From Afipia clevelandensis ATCC 49720 (GTDB lineage: Bacteria; Pseudomonadota; Alphaproteobacteria; Rhizobiales; Xanthobacteraceae): DNA of 49,899 nt. Position numbers and translations under genes: made by a program. Below the pieces are notes generated by a model. That model was not told the DNA's origin and did not search any database. It saw only the letters and a list, made by a program, of their open reading frames with translations. Every line of letters starts with the position of its first letter. The first letter of the stretch is position 1. This document shows, piece after piece, positions 1-8,729 of this stretch. Where the stretch lies: positions 2,379,955-2,429,853 of the forward strand of contig NZ_KB375281.1 in assembly GCF_000336555.1 (NCBI RefSeq), read 5' to 3'.

Positions 1-83
1 CCGGCAACGCACAGACCAACGACAGCGACACCCACCAGGATACCGAGCTTGGGGGTGATCGGAAGATTCTTCAAAAATTTCAC
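1..83 (-). CDS. methyl-accepting chemotaxis protein, N-terminus only
   Basis: Only the first 27 or so codons lie in the window; the gene runs off the left edge. Reading the minus strand from a GTG at 83-81 gives a short basic start (MKFLKNLPITPKLG) followed directly by a hydrophobic stretch (ILVGVAVVGLCVAG). This is how rhizobial chemotaxis transducers begin: a brief cytoplasmic tail and then the first membrane helix. A GGAGAAG ribosome binding site sits a few bases upstream of the GTG. The identification rests on this short N-terminal pattern alone. Any inner-membrane sensor with a similar start, such as a HAMP-containing cyclase or kinase, would also fit. Confidence 0.55.
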   Translation of the reverse strand, partial: MKFLKNLPITPKLGILVGVAVVGLCVA

Positions 84-195
84 GGGGCTTCTCCGGGGGC
101 TTCTCCGATGCGGGACCGCGCTTCTGCACGGATTCACCACATCAGTTACCGAAATTTCCTTCCCATGTACCGCTTGCAAAATAGGCATGCACAAA

Positions 196-227
196 GAAAC
201 GGGCCGGAGAAAACTCCGGCCCGTTTC
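196..227 (-). terminator. rho-independent terminator of serA
   Basis: A 14-bp perfect inverted repeat (GAAACGGGCCGGAG and its complement) with a 4-base loop lies about 30 bases beyond the serA stop codon. On the minus strand it is followed by a T-rich tail (TTTGTG). It closes the serC-serA transcription unit before the chemotaxis receptor gene. Confidence 0.85.
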
Positions 228-255
228 GTCTCGATATTTGATGTCGGAGTCGCCG

Positions 256-1845
256 TCAGAACGTCAGCGCCTTGGCCTGCTTGACATGCGGCAGGGTCAG
301 GGTCTTGGCCAGCACGTCTGCGGGCACGGCTCCATCGACCTCGACCAGCGCGATGGCGTCGCCGCCCTGCTTGTGACGGCCGAGGTTGAAGGTCGCAATG
401 TTGACGCCGGCATCGCCGAGCAGCGAGGCGAACTTGCCGATGAAGCCCGGCTTGTCCTCGTTGGTGACGTAGATCATCGACTTGCCGAACTCCGCATCGA
501 CGCGGATGCCCTTGACGTCGACGAGGCGCGGCACGCCGTCCGCGAACACCGTGCCGGAGACCGAGCGCTCCTGCCGCTCGGTGGTCACGGTCACCGTGAT
601 CAGGCTCTCATAATCGCCTTCCGCCGCGCGGACGACTTCGTCCACGACCATGCCGCGCTCCTTGGCCACCACCGGGGCGGAGACGACATTGACGTCGCCC
701 AGCATCGGCCGCAGCAGGCCCGACAACGCCGCCGAGGTCAGCGCCTTGATCTTCATTTCCGCGACATGGCCCTCATAGGTGATCGTCACCTTGGAAATGC
801 CGGTCTCGGTGAGCTGGCCCGCGAACGAGCCGAGCTTTTCGGCCAGCTCGATGAACGGCTTCAGCTTCGGCGCTTCTTCCGCCGTGATCGAGGGGAAGTT
901 TACCGCATTGGAGATCGCGCCGGTGAGCAGATAGTCCGACATCTGTTCGGCAACCTGCAGCGCGACGTTCTCCTGCGCTTCGGTGGTCGATGCGCCGAGA
1001 TGCGGGGTGCAGATCACATTCGGACGGCCGAACAGCACGTTGGCCTTGGCCGGCTCTTCCACGAACACGTCGAAGGCCGCGCCCGCGACATGGCCGGAGT
1101 CGAGCGCCGCCGCCAGCGCCGCTTCATCCACAAGGCCGCCGCGCGCGCAATTGATGATGCGCACGCCCTTCTTGGTCTTGGCGAGCGCCGACGCGTCGAG
1201 GATGTTGCGGGTCTTGTCGGTCAGCGGCGTGTGCAGGGTGATGAAGTCGGCGCGCTTGAGCAGGTCATCGAGTTCGACCTTCTCCACGCCGATGTCCTTG
1301 GCGCGCTCCGGCGACAGGAACGGATCGAACGCGATCACCTTCATGCGCAGACCGATAGCGCGATCCACGACGATCGAGCCGATATTGCCGGCGCCGATCA
1401 CGCCCAGCGTCTTGCCGGTGATTTCGACACCCATGAAGCGGTTCTTCTCCCACTTGCCGGCTTGCGTGGAAGCGTCGGCGGCGGGGATTTCGCGGGCCAG
1501 CGCGAGCATGAGCGTGATCGCGTGTTCGGCGGTGGTGATGGAATTGCCGAACGGCGTGTTCATCACGATGATGCCCTTGGCGGTCGCCGCGGGAATCTCG
1601 ACGTTGTCGACGCCGATGCCGGCGCGACCAATCACCTTCAGGTTCTTGGCCTTCTCGAGAATCTTCGCGGTCGCCTTGGTGGCCGAGCGGATCGCGAGGC
1701 CGTCATAGTTGCCGATGATCTCGGCCAGCTTGTCCTTGTCCTTGCCGAGATCCGGCTGGAAATCGACCTCCACGCCGCGATCCTTGAAGATCTGCACGGC
1801 GGCGGGAGACAGCGCGTCGGATATGAGAACTTTTGGTTTGGTCAT
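256..1845 (-). CDS. serA: D-3-phosphoglycerate dehydrogenase SerA
   Basis: Catalyses the NAD-dependent oxidation of 3-phosphoglycerate to 3-phosphohydroxypyruvate, the first step of serine synthesis in the cytosol. The 529 residues match the long SerA form. It has a split catalytic domain and a Rossmann fold with GAGNIG at about 151-156. The substrate/catalytic residues are Arg235 in NCARGG, the Glu pair in FVEEP near 263 and His282 in TPHLGAS. An intervening domain follows, then a C-terminal ACT domain from about 455 (KPGFIGKFASLLGDAGVNI), which in this family binds serine for feedback inhibition. It lies downstream of serC on the same strand, separated by 214 bases that carry palindromic repeats. 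A strong terminator follows the stop codon. Family assignment is secure. Confidence 0.97.
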   Translation of the reverse strand: MTKPKVLISDALSPAAVQIFKDRGVEVDFQPDLGKDKDKLAEIIGNYDGLAIRSATKATAKILEKAKNLKVIGRAGIGVDNVEIPAATAKGIIVMNTPFGNSITTAEHAITLMLALAREIPAADASTQAGKWEKNRFMGVEITGKTLGVIGAGNIGSIVVDRAIGLRMKVIAFDPFLSPERAKDIGVEKVELDDLLKRADFITLHTPLTDKTRNILDASALAKTKKGVRIINCARGGLVDEAALAAALDSGHVAGAAFDVFVEEPAKANVLFGRPNVICTPHLGASTTEAQENVALQVAEQMSDYLLTGAISNAVNFPSITAEEAPKLKPFIELAEKLGSFAGQLTETGISKVTITYEGHVAEMKIKALTSAALSGLLRPMLGDVNVVSAPVVAKERGMVVDEVVRAAEGDYESLITVTVTTERQERSVSGTVFADGVPRLVDVKGIRVDAEFGKSMIYVTNEDKPGFIGKFASLLGDAGVNIATFNLGRHKQGGDAIALVEVDGAVPADVLAKTLTLPHVKQAKALTF

Positions 1846-1855
1846 GGTGTTCTTC

Positions 1856-2049
1856 CTTCACCTCCCTTCAGGGAGGTCGGCCTTCAAGGCCAAGGTGGGA
1901 TGAAAGGATTCAAAGAAGCCGCGCTGCCAGGTCTTCTCCCTCTCCCCGTTCTGACGGGGAGAGGGTCGGGGTGAGGGGCGAAACGAAAAGAAAGATGCCC
2001 CTCACCCGACCGCGTTGCGGTCGACCTCTCCCCGCTTGCGGGGAGAGGT
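1856..2049. repeat. composite palindromic repeats between serC and serA
   Basis: The gap holds several nested palindromes. At 1860-1896 there are two small hairpins (CCTCCCTTCAGGGAGG and GGCCTTCAAGGCC). At 1936-1978 and 1997-2049 lie two blocks of the CTCTCCCCG...CGGGGAGAG type joined by GGTGAGGGG/CCCCTCACC arms that pair with each other. Related blocks occur at 8693-8720, 11967-12113, 15145-15176 and, decayed, 47981-48012. Such elements are common between genes in this bacterial family. Transcribed, they would fold into a large branched hairpin inside the serC-serA message and could alter processing or the ratio of the two products. Confidence 0.75.
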
Positions 2050-2059
2050 AAAAGAAGCG

Positions 2060-3232
2060 TCAGGCCGCCTTGGCCAGCGAGGCCTTGGTCTCGGCAAAAG
2101 CCCAGTCGAGCCACTGCGTCAGAATCTCGACGTCCTTGGCTTCAACCGTCGCGCCGCACCAGATGCGAAGGCCGGCGGGCGCATCGCGATAATGCGCGAA
2201 GTCGTAACCCGCGCCTTCCTTCTCCACGGCCGCGACCAGCTTTTTCGCGAAATCGGCCTGGGCGTCGGCAGAGAGCGACGTGATCGCCGGATCAATCACC
2301 TTCAGGCAGACCGAGGTGTTGGAGCGGATCGCCGGATCGGCGGCGAGGAAATCCACCCACGGGGTCTTCGCCTTCCAGTCGGCCAGCACCTTGGTGTTGG
2401 CATCGGCGCGCGCGATCAGCGCCTTGAGACCGCCGACCGACTTGGCCCAGTTCAGCGCATCGAGATAGTCCTCGACGCAGAGCATCGAGGGCGTGTTGAT
2501 GGTCTCGCCGACGAAGATGCCTTCGTTGAGCTTGCCGCCCTTGGTCATGCGGAAGATCTTCGGCAGCGGCCACGGCGGCGTGTAGCTTTCGAGGCGGGCG
2601 ACGGCGCGCGGCGACAGGATCAGCATGCCGTGGGCGGCTTCACCGCCCAGCGCCTTCTGCCAGGAGAAGGTGACGACATCGAGCTTCGGCCAGTCGAGCG
2701 GCTGCGCGAACGCGGCGGAGGTGGCGTCGCAAATGGTCAGACCTTCGCGGTCCGCCGCGATCCAGTTCGCGTTCGGAACACGCACGCCGGAGGTGGTGCC
2801 GTTCCAGGTGAAGATGATGTCGGAATTCTTGTCAGCCTTCGACAGGTCCGGAATCTCGCCATAGCCGGCGTGGAGCTTGACCACGTCCTTGAGCTTCAGC
2901 TCCTTGACGACGTCGCTGACCCAGCCTTCGCCGAAGGACTCCCAGGCGATGGTAGTGACGGGGCGCGGCCCGAGCAGTGACCACAGCGCCATTTCGACGG
3001 CGCCGGTGTCGGACGCGGGCACGATGCCGATCTTGTAGTCGGCGGGGACTTCAAGCACCTCGCGCGTCAGGTCGATCGCGAGCTTGAGCTTGGCCTTGCC
3101 GACCTTCGCACGGTGCGAGCGGCCGAGGGCGGCGTCCTTGAGATTTTGGGGGGCCCAGCCGGGGCGCTTGGCGCAGGGGCCGGAGGAGAAATGCGGCACG
3201 TTCGGCTTGGCGCCGGGCTTCGCTACAGTCAT
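2060..3232 (-). CDS. serC: phosphoserine aminotransferase SerC
   Basis: PLP-dependent transaminase converting 3-phosphohydroxypyruvate and glutamate to phosphoserine and 2-oxoglutarate, the step after SerA. At 390 residues it fits the alphaproteobacterial SerC type, which is longer than the enterobacterial form. The N-terminal substrate loop reads [16 protein letters not shown]. The cofactor region includes WNGTTSGVR near 143-151 and the PLP lysine in [10 protein letters not shown] at Lys193. The ATG at 3232 is supported by a GGAAGGATAG-like sequence just upstream. It is the promoter-proximal gene of a serC-serA unit, so both enzymes of the pathway are probably made from one message. Confidence 0.96.
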   Translation of the reverse strand: MTVAKPGAKPNVPHFSSGPCAKRPGWAPQNLKDAALGRSHRAKVGKAKLKLAIDLTREVLEVPADYKIGIVPASDTGAVEMALWSLLGPRPVTTIAWESFGEGWVSDVVKELKLKDVVKLHAGYGEIPDLSKADKNSDIIFTWNGTTSGVRVPNANWIAADREGLTICDATSAAFAQPLDWPKLDVVTFSWQKALGGEAAHGMLILSPRAVARLESYTPPWPLPKIFRMTKGGKLNEGIFVGETINTPSMLCVEDYLDALNWAKSVGGLKALIARADANTKVLADWKAKTPWVDFLAADPAIRSNTSVCLKVIDPAITSLSADAQADFAKKLVAAVEKEGAGYDFAHYRDAPAGLRIWCGATVEAKDVEILTQWLDWAFAETKASLAKAA

Positions 3233-3373
3233 CGTCTATCCTTCCAGATAGTGAGCCTCCCGTTGGGGGGAGGTGTCCCGCCGCCGTCAATATGGAAGGT
3301 TTCGGATTTCGTCAAGAAACTTTGCCCCGCGCAGATCACAAAGCCGGGATGCAGGGCGCCCCTCCCCGCCCGG

Positions 3374-4000
3374 TCAGGCGGGCCGTTTCCAAGCCTCCAG
3401 CGGGATGTTCGGCATCTCGAAACGCTCGGTCGTCCGGGTGTACCAGCCGCCCTCCATGCGCCCGATCAGGTCGAGCTTTTCGGCGTCGACATACTGCCGC
3501 GCAGCGTCGATCACCGCGTGATCCTGGACATGAACCGTCAGGATGCGGCCGAGCACCAGACTGAAATTGCCGAGCGCCACCTCCTGCATGAAGGTGCATT
3601 CCATCGACACCGGCGAGGCTGCGATGCGCGGCACCTGCACCTTCTCCGAAGGCACGAGTTTCAGGTTCGCCTCCGCCGGTTCCTCGACGCCCTTGGGAAA
3701 AGCGATGGAGGTGATCCGCATTTCCTGCGCCAGCGCGTAGGGCACGAGGTTCACCACGAACTGCTCGTTGGCGCGGATATTGGCGCGGGTGTCCTTCGGC
3801 TCGCCCGGTCCCTTGCTGCCGATGCCGACGCCGACCGTCGCCGGATCGGAGCCGAACACATTGAAGAACGAGAACGGCGCGGCGTTCACCGCGCCGCTGG
3901 CATCGCGCGTGGTGATCCATGCGTTCGGGCGCGGCAATACGGTGGCCAGCAGCAGCTTGTAGCGCTCGCCCGGCTTCATCGCCTCGAAATCGAACTGCAT
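3374..4000 (-). CDS. flavin reductase-like (FMN-binding split barrel) protein
   Basis: The 208-residue protein has the flavin reductase-like domain over most of its length. Its N-terminal part (LLATVLPRPNAWITTRD) and the segment NAAPFSFFNVFGSDP are the typical FMN-binding strands. A later NFSLVLGRIL segment fits the dimer/substrate half. Members either reduce FMN with NAD(P)H for a partner monooxygenase or act as small flavoproteins. No monooxygenase partner lies next to it, so the substrate is unknown. The ATG at 4000 has a GGAGGG ribosome binding site 6 bases upstream. It stands alone on the minus strand, 141 bases from serC, in a gap containing only short C-rich inverted repeats. Confidence 0.85.
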   Translation of the reverse strand: MQFDFEAMKPGERYKLLLATVLPRPNAWITTRDASGAVNAAPFSFFNVFGSDPATVGVGIGSKGPGEPKDTRANIRANEQFVVNLVPYALAQEMRITSIAFPKGVEEPAEANLKLVPSEKVQVPRIAASPVSMECTFMQEVALGNFSLVLGRILTVHVQDHAVIDAARQYVDAEKLDLIGRMEGGWYTRTTERFEMPNIPLEAWKRPA

Positions 4001-4117
4001 CGTCGCCCTCCGTGACTTGCATGGTGCAAACCGTTTTGGGGCAACCTAGATGCTTTTTTGGAACTTACAACGCTGGACGCGGATTCACCCGCGCATGGGC
4101 GGTCTGCCCGCGCAGCG

Positions 4118-4423
4118 TCAGCCGTCCCGTGCCCCGGATTCCGGCGAAGCGCCAACCGGCGGTCCGCCCGGCGGACGATGCAGGAAGGTGATGGTCGCAA
4201 ACGCGCCGATCCACGATCCCACCGCGGCAAAGGCCACGTAGACCCAGTTCTCGGTGTAGCTGATCACCGCATAGGACGAGAGCAGATACCAGATGCTGCT
4301 CCAGTTGGCGGCGGGCACGCGCTTGCGCGCCACCACCGCCGACGTGAACATGACATAGACGGCGTCGGTCGCGGCGGTGGCGAACAGAACCGCGACCGCG
4401 GTGAGGGGATTGATGGCCGGCAT
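4118..4423 (-). CDS. small membrane protein of unknown function
   Basis: 101 residues with three probable membrane helices: about 8-30 (AVAVLFATAATDAVYVMFTSA), about 42-58 (SSIWYLLSSYAVISY) and about 62-84 (VYVAFAAVGSWIGAFATITF). A short Pro/Gly-rich cytoplasmic tail follows. Charged residues are few and sit in the loops. The start has GAGGAAG 7 bases upstream. I do not recognise a named family. It resembles small conserved inner-membrane proteins seen in this bacterial group. It is on the same strand as the flavin reductase-like gene and the GST but separated from both by more than 60 bases, so an operon is not certain. Confidence 0.75.
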   Translation of the reverse strand: MPAINPLTAVAVLFATAATDAVYVMFTSAVVARKRVPAANWSSIWYLLSSYAVISYTENWVYVAFAAVGSWIGAFATITFLHRPPGGPPVGASPESGARDG

Positions 4424-4489
4424 GGGCGCTTCCTCGGCTGGTGATAACCGAGCTTACTCCGCATCCGGCGCGGCCCGCCGCCACATGGA

Positions 4490-5068
4490 TCAAAGACCGA
4501 GAATTTTTTCGCAATCGTCGATCCAGCGCCGCACGCAGGCGTAGCCGTCGAGGTGAAAACCGCCCTCATGCGCGACGCGCGTATAGGCCAGCAGCGCCAC
4601 GTCAGCCAATGACAGGGTGTCATCGACCAGAAACCGGGTGGCATGCAACTGATGCTCCATCCGCGCCAGCGCGGCATAGCCGCGCTTCACCCTGTCCGGA
4701 TCGAGCTCACCCTGCGACTTGCCGAGATAGACCATCATGAAACGGCAGACCGCGATATACGGCTCGTGGCTGTACTGCTCCCAGAACAGCCATTCATCCA
4801 TCTTCGCCGCGAGAAATGCTTCCGCCGGAATGAGGTCGGTGCCGCGCGCCAGATAGCGGATGATGGCGTTGGATTGCGCCAGCGTGCGTCCGTCCTCGAG
4901 TTCGAGCACAGGCACCTGCCCCGCCGCGTTGAGCTTGAGAAACTCCGGCGTTCGGCTTTCGCCCTTCATCGTGTCGATGCCGATCCAGGTGTAGCGGCGC
5001 GAGAGCCGGTCGCACACCCACTTCACCTTCAGGCAGTTGCCCGAATTCAGATCGCCGTAGATTTTCAT
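4490..5068 (-). CDS. glutathione S-transferase family protein
   Basis: 192 residues from the ATG at 5068; an upstream ATG at 5113 would add a non-homologous 15-residue tail. The N-terminal thioredoxin fold starts MKIYGDLNSGNCLKV, with Ser in the position that activates glutathione. It carries the cis-Pro loop GQVPVLEL and the glutathione-binding SNAI motif. The all-helical C-terminal domain contains the conserved N-capping segment LSLADVALLAYTRVA. It is a paralogue of the GST at 21645-22316: both share GESRTPEFL, the SNAI motif, a FWEQ/FFEQ segment and RGYAALxxME. The role is probably conjugation or reduction of electrophiles in the cytosol; the substrate cannot be told. Confidence 0.88.
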   Translation of the reverse strand: MKIYGDLNSGNCLKVKWVCDRLSRRYTWIGIDTMKGESRTPEFLKLNAAGQVPVLELEDGRTLAQSNAIIRYLARGTDLIPAEAFLAAKMDEWLFWEQYSHEPYIAVCRFMMVYLGKSQGELDPDRVKRGYAALARMEHQLHATRFLVDDTLSLADVALLAYTRVAHEGGFHLDGYACVRRWIDDCEKILGL

Positions 5069-5118
5069 CGCAATCACCGCGTTCCGTGGCTGCCCCGGAC
5101 CACAGTCCAACAAGCAAA

Positions 5119-5145
5119 GCGGCCCCTGTCAACGACAAGGGCCGC
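5119..5145 (-). terminator. hairpin terminator after the first outer-membrane protein gene
   Basis: A 12-bp stem (GCGGCCC-TGTC, one mismatch) with a 3-base AAC loop, about 28 bases past the stop codon at 5173 when read on the minus strand. It is followed by TTTGCTTG. The T tract is modest, so termination may be partial. Confidence 0.65.
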
Positions 5146-5172
5146 GGGAAACCATCGCACCGGATGACACGA

Positions 5173-5997
5173 TCAGAACTTGTAGCCGAGGCCGCCGCGC
5201 ACCGTGTTGATATTGGTGTCGATCGGGCCGCTGAAGCGGACATATTCCCACTCGCCGCGCGCGAAGAAATTGCCGAACAGCATGGCTTCCGCGCCGACGC
5301 CGAAGGTGTAGCCGACCATCAGCCGCTGGTTCTTGCTCTCGGTCGTGCTGTAGGTCACGTTGTAGTCCGTGATCGTCGGCGTTCCGGTGCCGACATAGGT
5401 GCCGGCACTGTTGATGGTGCTCGACCGGACACTGTCTGCAAGGCCGAGCGCAACGCCGCCGAAGGCATAAGGCATGAAGCTGCCGATCACATAACCGGCG
5501 CGGCCGCGGAGCGTCAGCACGTCGGTGTAGTTGATTGAAGCCGCCGCGTTCGCGGTCGCTGCATAGTTGACATCATCGACCGTAATCTGCCGGGACATGG
5601 TGCCGCTGGCCTTGCCGCCGAAGTTGCCATGCATGTAGCTGGCGTCGACGCCCATCACCACATCGCCCCATTGCCCGTTGTATCCGGCGAAGCCGCCGAA
5701 CGCGCTGTTCTGGTGCGAGACCTTGCCGCCGATCACCGGCCAGGTCGACACGCCCAGAACCTGTTCAACGGTGGTCAGCGCGAGCTGCTGCGCGGCGATA
5801 TCCTTCGTCGCGCCGTTGAAGTTGGCGTCGGACGAGCCGTAGGCGGCCTGACCGCCGACATAGAACCCCTGCCATCTGACATAGCGCGGGCTTTCGCGGA
5901 GCATGCCGCGCAACACCGGCAGATCATCCGGAAAATCGGCGGCGTGCGCACCCTGCACAGCTCCCGCCATCATCATCGCCAACACGATCCGACGCAT
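5173..5997 (-). CDS. outer-membrane beta-barrel protein (Omp25/RopB-like)
   Basis: About 274 residues with an N-terminal signal peptide ending in GAHA-AD. A region of alternating hydrophobic and polar strands rich in Gly, Tyr and Phe follows, ending in the outer-membrane sorting signal ...GGLGYKF with terminal Phe. Typical strand pieces are GFYVGGQAAYG, LTLRGRAGYVIG, PYAFGGVALG and FARGEWEYVRF. This is the porin-like small barrel family abundant in rhizobia, probably structural or surface-exposed. GTG at 6000 and ATG at 5997 are adjacent; the ATG is preferred because GGGAG lies 7 bases before it. A second barrel gene lies upstream with its own terminator, so the two are transcribed separately. 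Confidence 0.9.
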   Translation of the reverse strand: MRRIVLAMMMAGAVQGAHAADFPDDLPVLRGMLRESPRYVRWQGFYVGGQAAYGSSDANFNGATKDIAAQQLALTTVEQVLGVSTWPVIGGKVSHQNSAFGGFAGYNGQWGDVVMGVDASYMHGNFGGKASGTMSRQITVDDVNYAATANAAASINYTDVLTLRGRAGYVIGSFMPYAFGGVALGLADSVRSSTINSAGTYVGTGTPTITDYNVTYSTTESKNQRLMVGYTFGVGAEAMLFGNFFARGEWEYVRFSGPIDTNINTVRGGLGYKF

Positions 5998-6089
5998 CAC
6001 GGCACTCCCGTTACAAACGCTTAACTACGTTCGATCATGCCGCGTTAACCCTAATCATTCGTTATCGCCGCGCGCCTCGCGCAAAAGAA

Positions 6090-6115
6090 AACGGCGCGGA
6101 AAAATCCGCGCCGTT
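6090..6115 (-). terminator. rho-independent terminator of the second barrel gene
   Basis: An 11-bp perfect stem (AACGGCGCGGA) around an AAAA loop, followed on the minus strand by TTCTTTTG. It is about 35 bases beyond the stop codon at 6151. This is a clear terminator separating the two barrel genes. Confidence 0.88.
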
Positions 6116-6150
6116 GAAGTTTGAAGGAGGGAGAAGAGAGAAGAGTCGGT

Positions 6151-6981
6151 TCAGCCCTTGCGCATCAGCGGCATCACCGGCGGCGCATAGGCCGGCACCG
6201 GATCAATCGCCCAGCGCACACCGAGTTTCAGGTCGTGCGAGGTGAGATGCTTGAAGGTGGTCGGATTGTTGATGTTGTTGGTGCCGTCGTAAGCGATGAC
6301 GTCGCCGGTGATGCCGTCACCCATGTCGAGGTAGCGGTAGGCCAGTTCGAGTGTCAGGCTTGGATTGATCTTGTAGGCAAGACCGGCGTGAACCGCCCAG
6401 GCGAAATTCCACTTCGAGGCATCGGCTGCGTAAGCGGAGCTAGGTCCACCGTTGGTGGTCTGACCAACATCCGTGTAGTTTGCCATCGTGACCCGCGCGG
6501 TACCGACACCGGCGCCGATGAATGGCGTGACGCACCACCAGGTGCCGAGATCGGCGTAGGCGTTGGCCATGATCAGCCATTCGGACTTGTTGCCGGTGTA
6601 CTTGTTGAACCCACTCTGCAGGCCACCCGCGTTGAACGTATTCACCTCATAACCGTTCAGCGTCGAGCTGGCGCGGTATTCACCGGTCACGTCGGCGCGG
6701 AACCAGTTGTTGAAGCGATAGCCTGCGCCGAGGCCGAAAATGCCGGCGCTGTTGAAGTCCGCCTTCTGGCTCTGGCTGATCAGATTGGCTTCCAGCGCGT
6801 TGCTGAGATGCTGGACCTTCTGATTGCTGAAGCCGATATCGCCGCGCAGATACCAGCCGCCGAAATCCTCGACCGGAGGCGGCACATACATCGGAGGCGG
6901 AGGGGGAAGATCGGCGGCAAGCGCAGCCGAGGAAATGAATGTCGCCGCGCCGGCAGCAAGAAGATTCTTCAGAGTACGCAT
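6151..6981 (-). CDS. outer-membrane beta-barrel protein with Pro-rich N-terminus
   Basis: 276 residues from the ATG at 6981, which begins a clear signal peptide (MRTLKNLLAAGAATFISSAALA) cleaved before ADLPPPPPMYVPPPV. The longer frame back to 7035 adds a non-signal tail and is not favoured. After the Pro-rich linker come barrel strands such as GGWYLRGDIGF, GLGAGYRFNNWFRADVTGEYR, TPFIGAGVGTARV and LTLELAYRYLDMG. The last strand DLKLGVRW is followed by an unusual tail of about 20 residues (IDPVPAYAPPVMPLMRKG), so the barrel does not end in the usual aromatic residue. It belongs to the rhizobial Omp31/Omp25-like group. Its role is probably surface structure or porin-like. Confidence 0.88.
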   Translation of the reverse strand: MRTLKNLLAAGAATFISSAALAADLPPPPPMYVPPPVEDFGGWYLRGDIGFSNQKVQHLSNALEANLISQSQKADFNSAGIFGLGAGYRFNNWFRADVTGEYRASSTLNGYEVNTFNAGGLQSGFNKYTGNKSEWLIMANAYADLGTWWCVTPFIGAGVGTARVTMANYTDVGQTTNGGPSSAYAADASKWNFAWAVHAGLAYKINPSLTLELAYRYLDMGDGITGDVIAYDGTNNINNPTTFKHLTSHDLKLGVRWAIDPVPAYAPPVMPLMRKG

Positions 6982-7213
6982 TGGTCCGGTCCTTTCGCCG
7001 GTGAGGCAGACAAACGCCTCACGCTCAAAACTCATGAGCGGACCATGGCACCAAATGTTTAAGCGGCACTTAACCCTAATTCTTAACCGCGATTTTTAAT
7101 CTGGCTTAAGCGGGACGGTAAACATTTACACAACGCGCACGGCATCGCGCGCCGCAATTCCTAACGATGTGTTGATGAATTAAGTCAGCGATGCTGACTC
7201 AGTGACCGCTGTT

Positions 7214-7296
7214 GTCATGGCCGGGCTCGTCCCGGCTATCCACGTCTTGATTGCTGCTGTCCAAACGTGGATGCCCGGGACAAGCCCGGGCATGAC
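7214..7296. repeat. 83-bp intergenic palindrome (GTCATG...CATGAC family)
   Basis: Two arms of about 32 bases (7214-7245 and 7265-7296) pair almost fully around a 19-base loop. Each arm contains GCCGGG/GTCCCGG-type nested symmetry and a CCACGT inner end. This is the kind of repeat seen in hundreds of copies in Bradyrhizobium-type genomes. It lies between the MFS gene stop (7327) and the barrel gene start (6981). The rest of that 345-base gap (6982-7213) is AT-richer and probably holds the barrel gene promoter; I see no gene in it. Confidence 0.8.
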
Positions 7297-7326
7297 GAAG
7301 GAAGATGCAAGATTGTATGCGCGCGC

Positions 7327-8574
7327 TTACAGCCTGTGGCGCTTGATCTGCGGCAGGAACACCGCAAGCAGGCCGATCGCCGGCAGGAACGCGCAGATCT
7401 GATAGACGAAGGCGATGCCCTTCCAGTCCGCCACTTCGCCCAACACCGCCGCGCCGATGCCACCGAAGCCGAACGCCATGCCGTAGAACAGGCCGGAGAT
7501 CATGCCGAGGCGATGCGGCATCAGTTCCTGCGCGTACACAATGATCGCCGGCATCGACGAGGAGATGATGAAGCCGATCATTCCACTCAGCACCGCGCTC
7601 CAGAACAGATCCGCATAAGGCAGCGCCAGCGAGAACGGCAGCGCGCCGAGGATCGAGAACCAGATCACGTATTTGCGGCCGAAGCGGTCGCCCAGCGGGC
7701 CGCCGAAGAACACGCCGACCGCGCTCGCGCCGAGGAACACGAAGAGATAGAGCTGCGCCGCCTGCGTGGTGACGCCGAATTTCTGCATCAGATAGAAGGT
7801 GTAATAGCTGCCGATGCTCGCCGTGTAGAACGTCTTGGAGAACAGCAGCACCATCAGCACGCCGAGCGCGGCCATGGTGCGCGCCGAGGACGGGCCGTCA
7901 GCAGGAAGCGAGGCATGACCGCCCTTGCGCTGCGCGACGCGCGGCGCATACCAGCGGCTGATCTGCCAGAGGATGGCAATGGCCAGCGCCGCCACCAGCG
8001 AGAACCATGCGATGCTGCCCTGCCCGAGCGGCACCACGATCAGCGCGGCCAGCACCGGGCCGATCGCCGTTCCGAAATTTCCGCCGACCTGAAACACCGC
8101 CTGCGCGAAACCCATGCGTCCGCCCGAGGCCATCCGCGCAATGCGCGAGGATTCCGGATGGAACACCGCCGATCCCGTCCCCACCAGCGCGGCGGCGATC
8201 AGGATGGTCCCGTAGTGATGCGCGAGACTGAGCAGGATGAGGCCTGCGAAGGTGAAGCCCATGCCGAGCGGCAGCGAGAACGGCAGCGGCCGCTTGTCGG
8301 TGTAGGCGCCGACCAGCGGCTGCAGCAGCGAGGAGGTGAACATGAAGGCCAGCGTGATCAGCCCGATCTGGCTGAAGTCGAGCGCGTAATTGTCCTTGAG
8401 GATCGGATAGACCGCGGGGATCAGCGACTGCATCAGATCGTTGAGCAGATGGGTGACGCTGATCGCGCCGATGATCGCATAGGCGGGACCGGCAGCCTTG
8501 GCCGGCTGCTCCGGAGCCTCCACGACGATGGGCGCAGCGAGGGTGTCTTCCGACAGGATAACGGGCTTGTTCAC
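7327..8574 (-). CDS. fsr: MFS transporter, fosmidomycin resistance (Fsr) type
   Basis: About 415 residues with twelve probable membrane helices, starting with a soluble tail and AYAIIGAISVTHLLNDLMQSLIPAVYPILKD. That segment is the typical first helix of fosmidomycin-resistance/FSR-like major facilitator proteins. The conserved loop after helix 2 reads GAYTDKRP. The second half repeats it as GGPLGDRFGRKYVIW, the MFS loop motif GxxxDRxGRK. Proton-driven export of small molecules across the inner membrane is expected. The natural substrate is unknown, and fosmidomycin is only the founding phenotype. GTG at 8574 is chosen because the frame upstream to the ATG at 8637 adds a charged tail unlike the family. 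The true start is uncertain. Confidence 0.87.
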   Translation of the reverse strand: MNKPVILSEDTLAAPIVVEAPEQPAKAAGPAYAIIGAISVTHLLNDLMQSLIPAVYPILKDNYALDFSQIGLITLAFMFTSSLLQPLVGAYTDKRPLPFSLPLGMGFTFAGLILLSLAHHYGTILIAAALVGTGSAVFHPESSRIARMASGGRMGFAQAVFQVGGNFGTAIGPVLAALIVVPLGQGSIAWFSLVAALAIAILWQISRWYAPRVAQRKGGHASLPADGPSSARTMAALGVLMVLLFSKTFYTASIGSYYTFYLMQKFGVTTQAAQLYLFVFLGASAVGVFFGGPLGDRFGRKYVIWFSILGALPFSLALPYADLFWSAVLSGMIGFIISSSMPAIIVYAQELMPHRLGMISGLFYGMAFGFGGIGAAVLGEVADWKGIAFVYQICAFLPAIGLLAVFLPQIKRHRL

Positions 8575-8692
8575 GGCTGTTTCCGGGCAAAATGCAAAGC
8601 GAATGCGCCTGACATACAAATTCGGCGGATGCGCCACCAGTCGCGATTACCCATGGCTGATGTGCCGGATTGGCCAGACTGCTGCGAAGCTA

Positions 8693-8720
8693 CTCCCCCT
8701 CCCCGCCCGCGGGGAGAGGT
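8693..8720. repeat. short CTCCCC...GGGGAG palindrome
   Basis: A single copy of the CTCTCCCCG-CGGGGAGAGG hairpin just beyond the glmM stop codon at 8730. On the minus strand it could act as a weak terminator or mRNA-stabilising hairpin for glmM. It is related to the blocks at 1936-2049, 11967-12113 and 15145-15176. Confidence 0.65.
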
Positions 8721-8729
8721 GAAAGAAAA

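Noticed and set aside
49-1974. 641-codon plus-strand frame over serA
   Set aside because: Antisense shadow produced by GC-rich codon use. It is Arg/Asp/Gly-biased with no domain, and serA on the other strand is certain.
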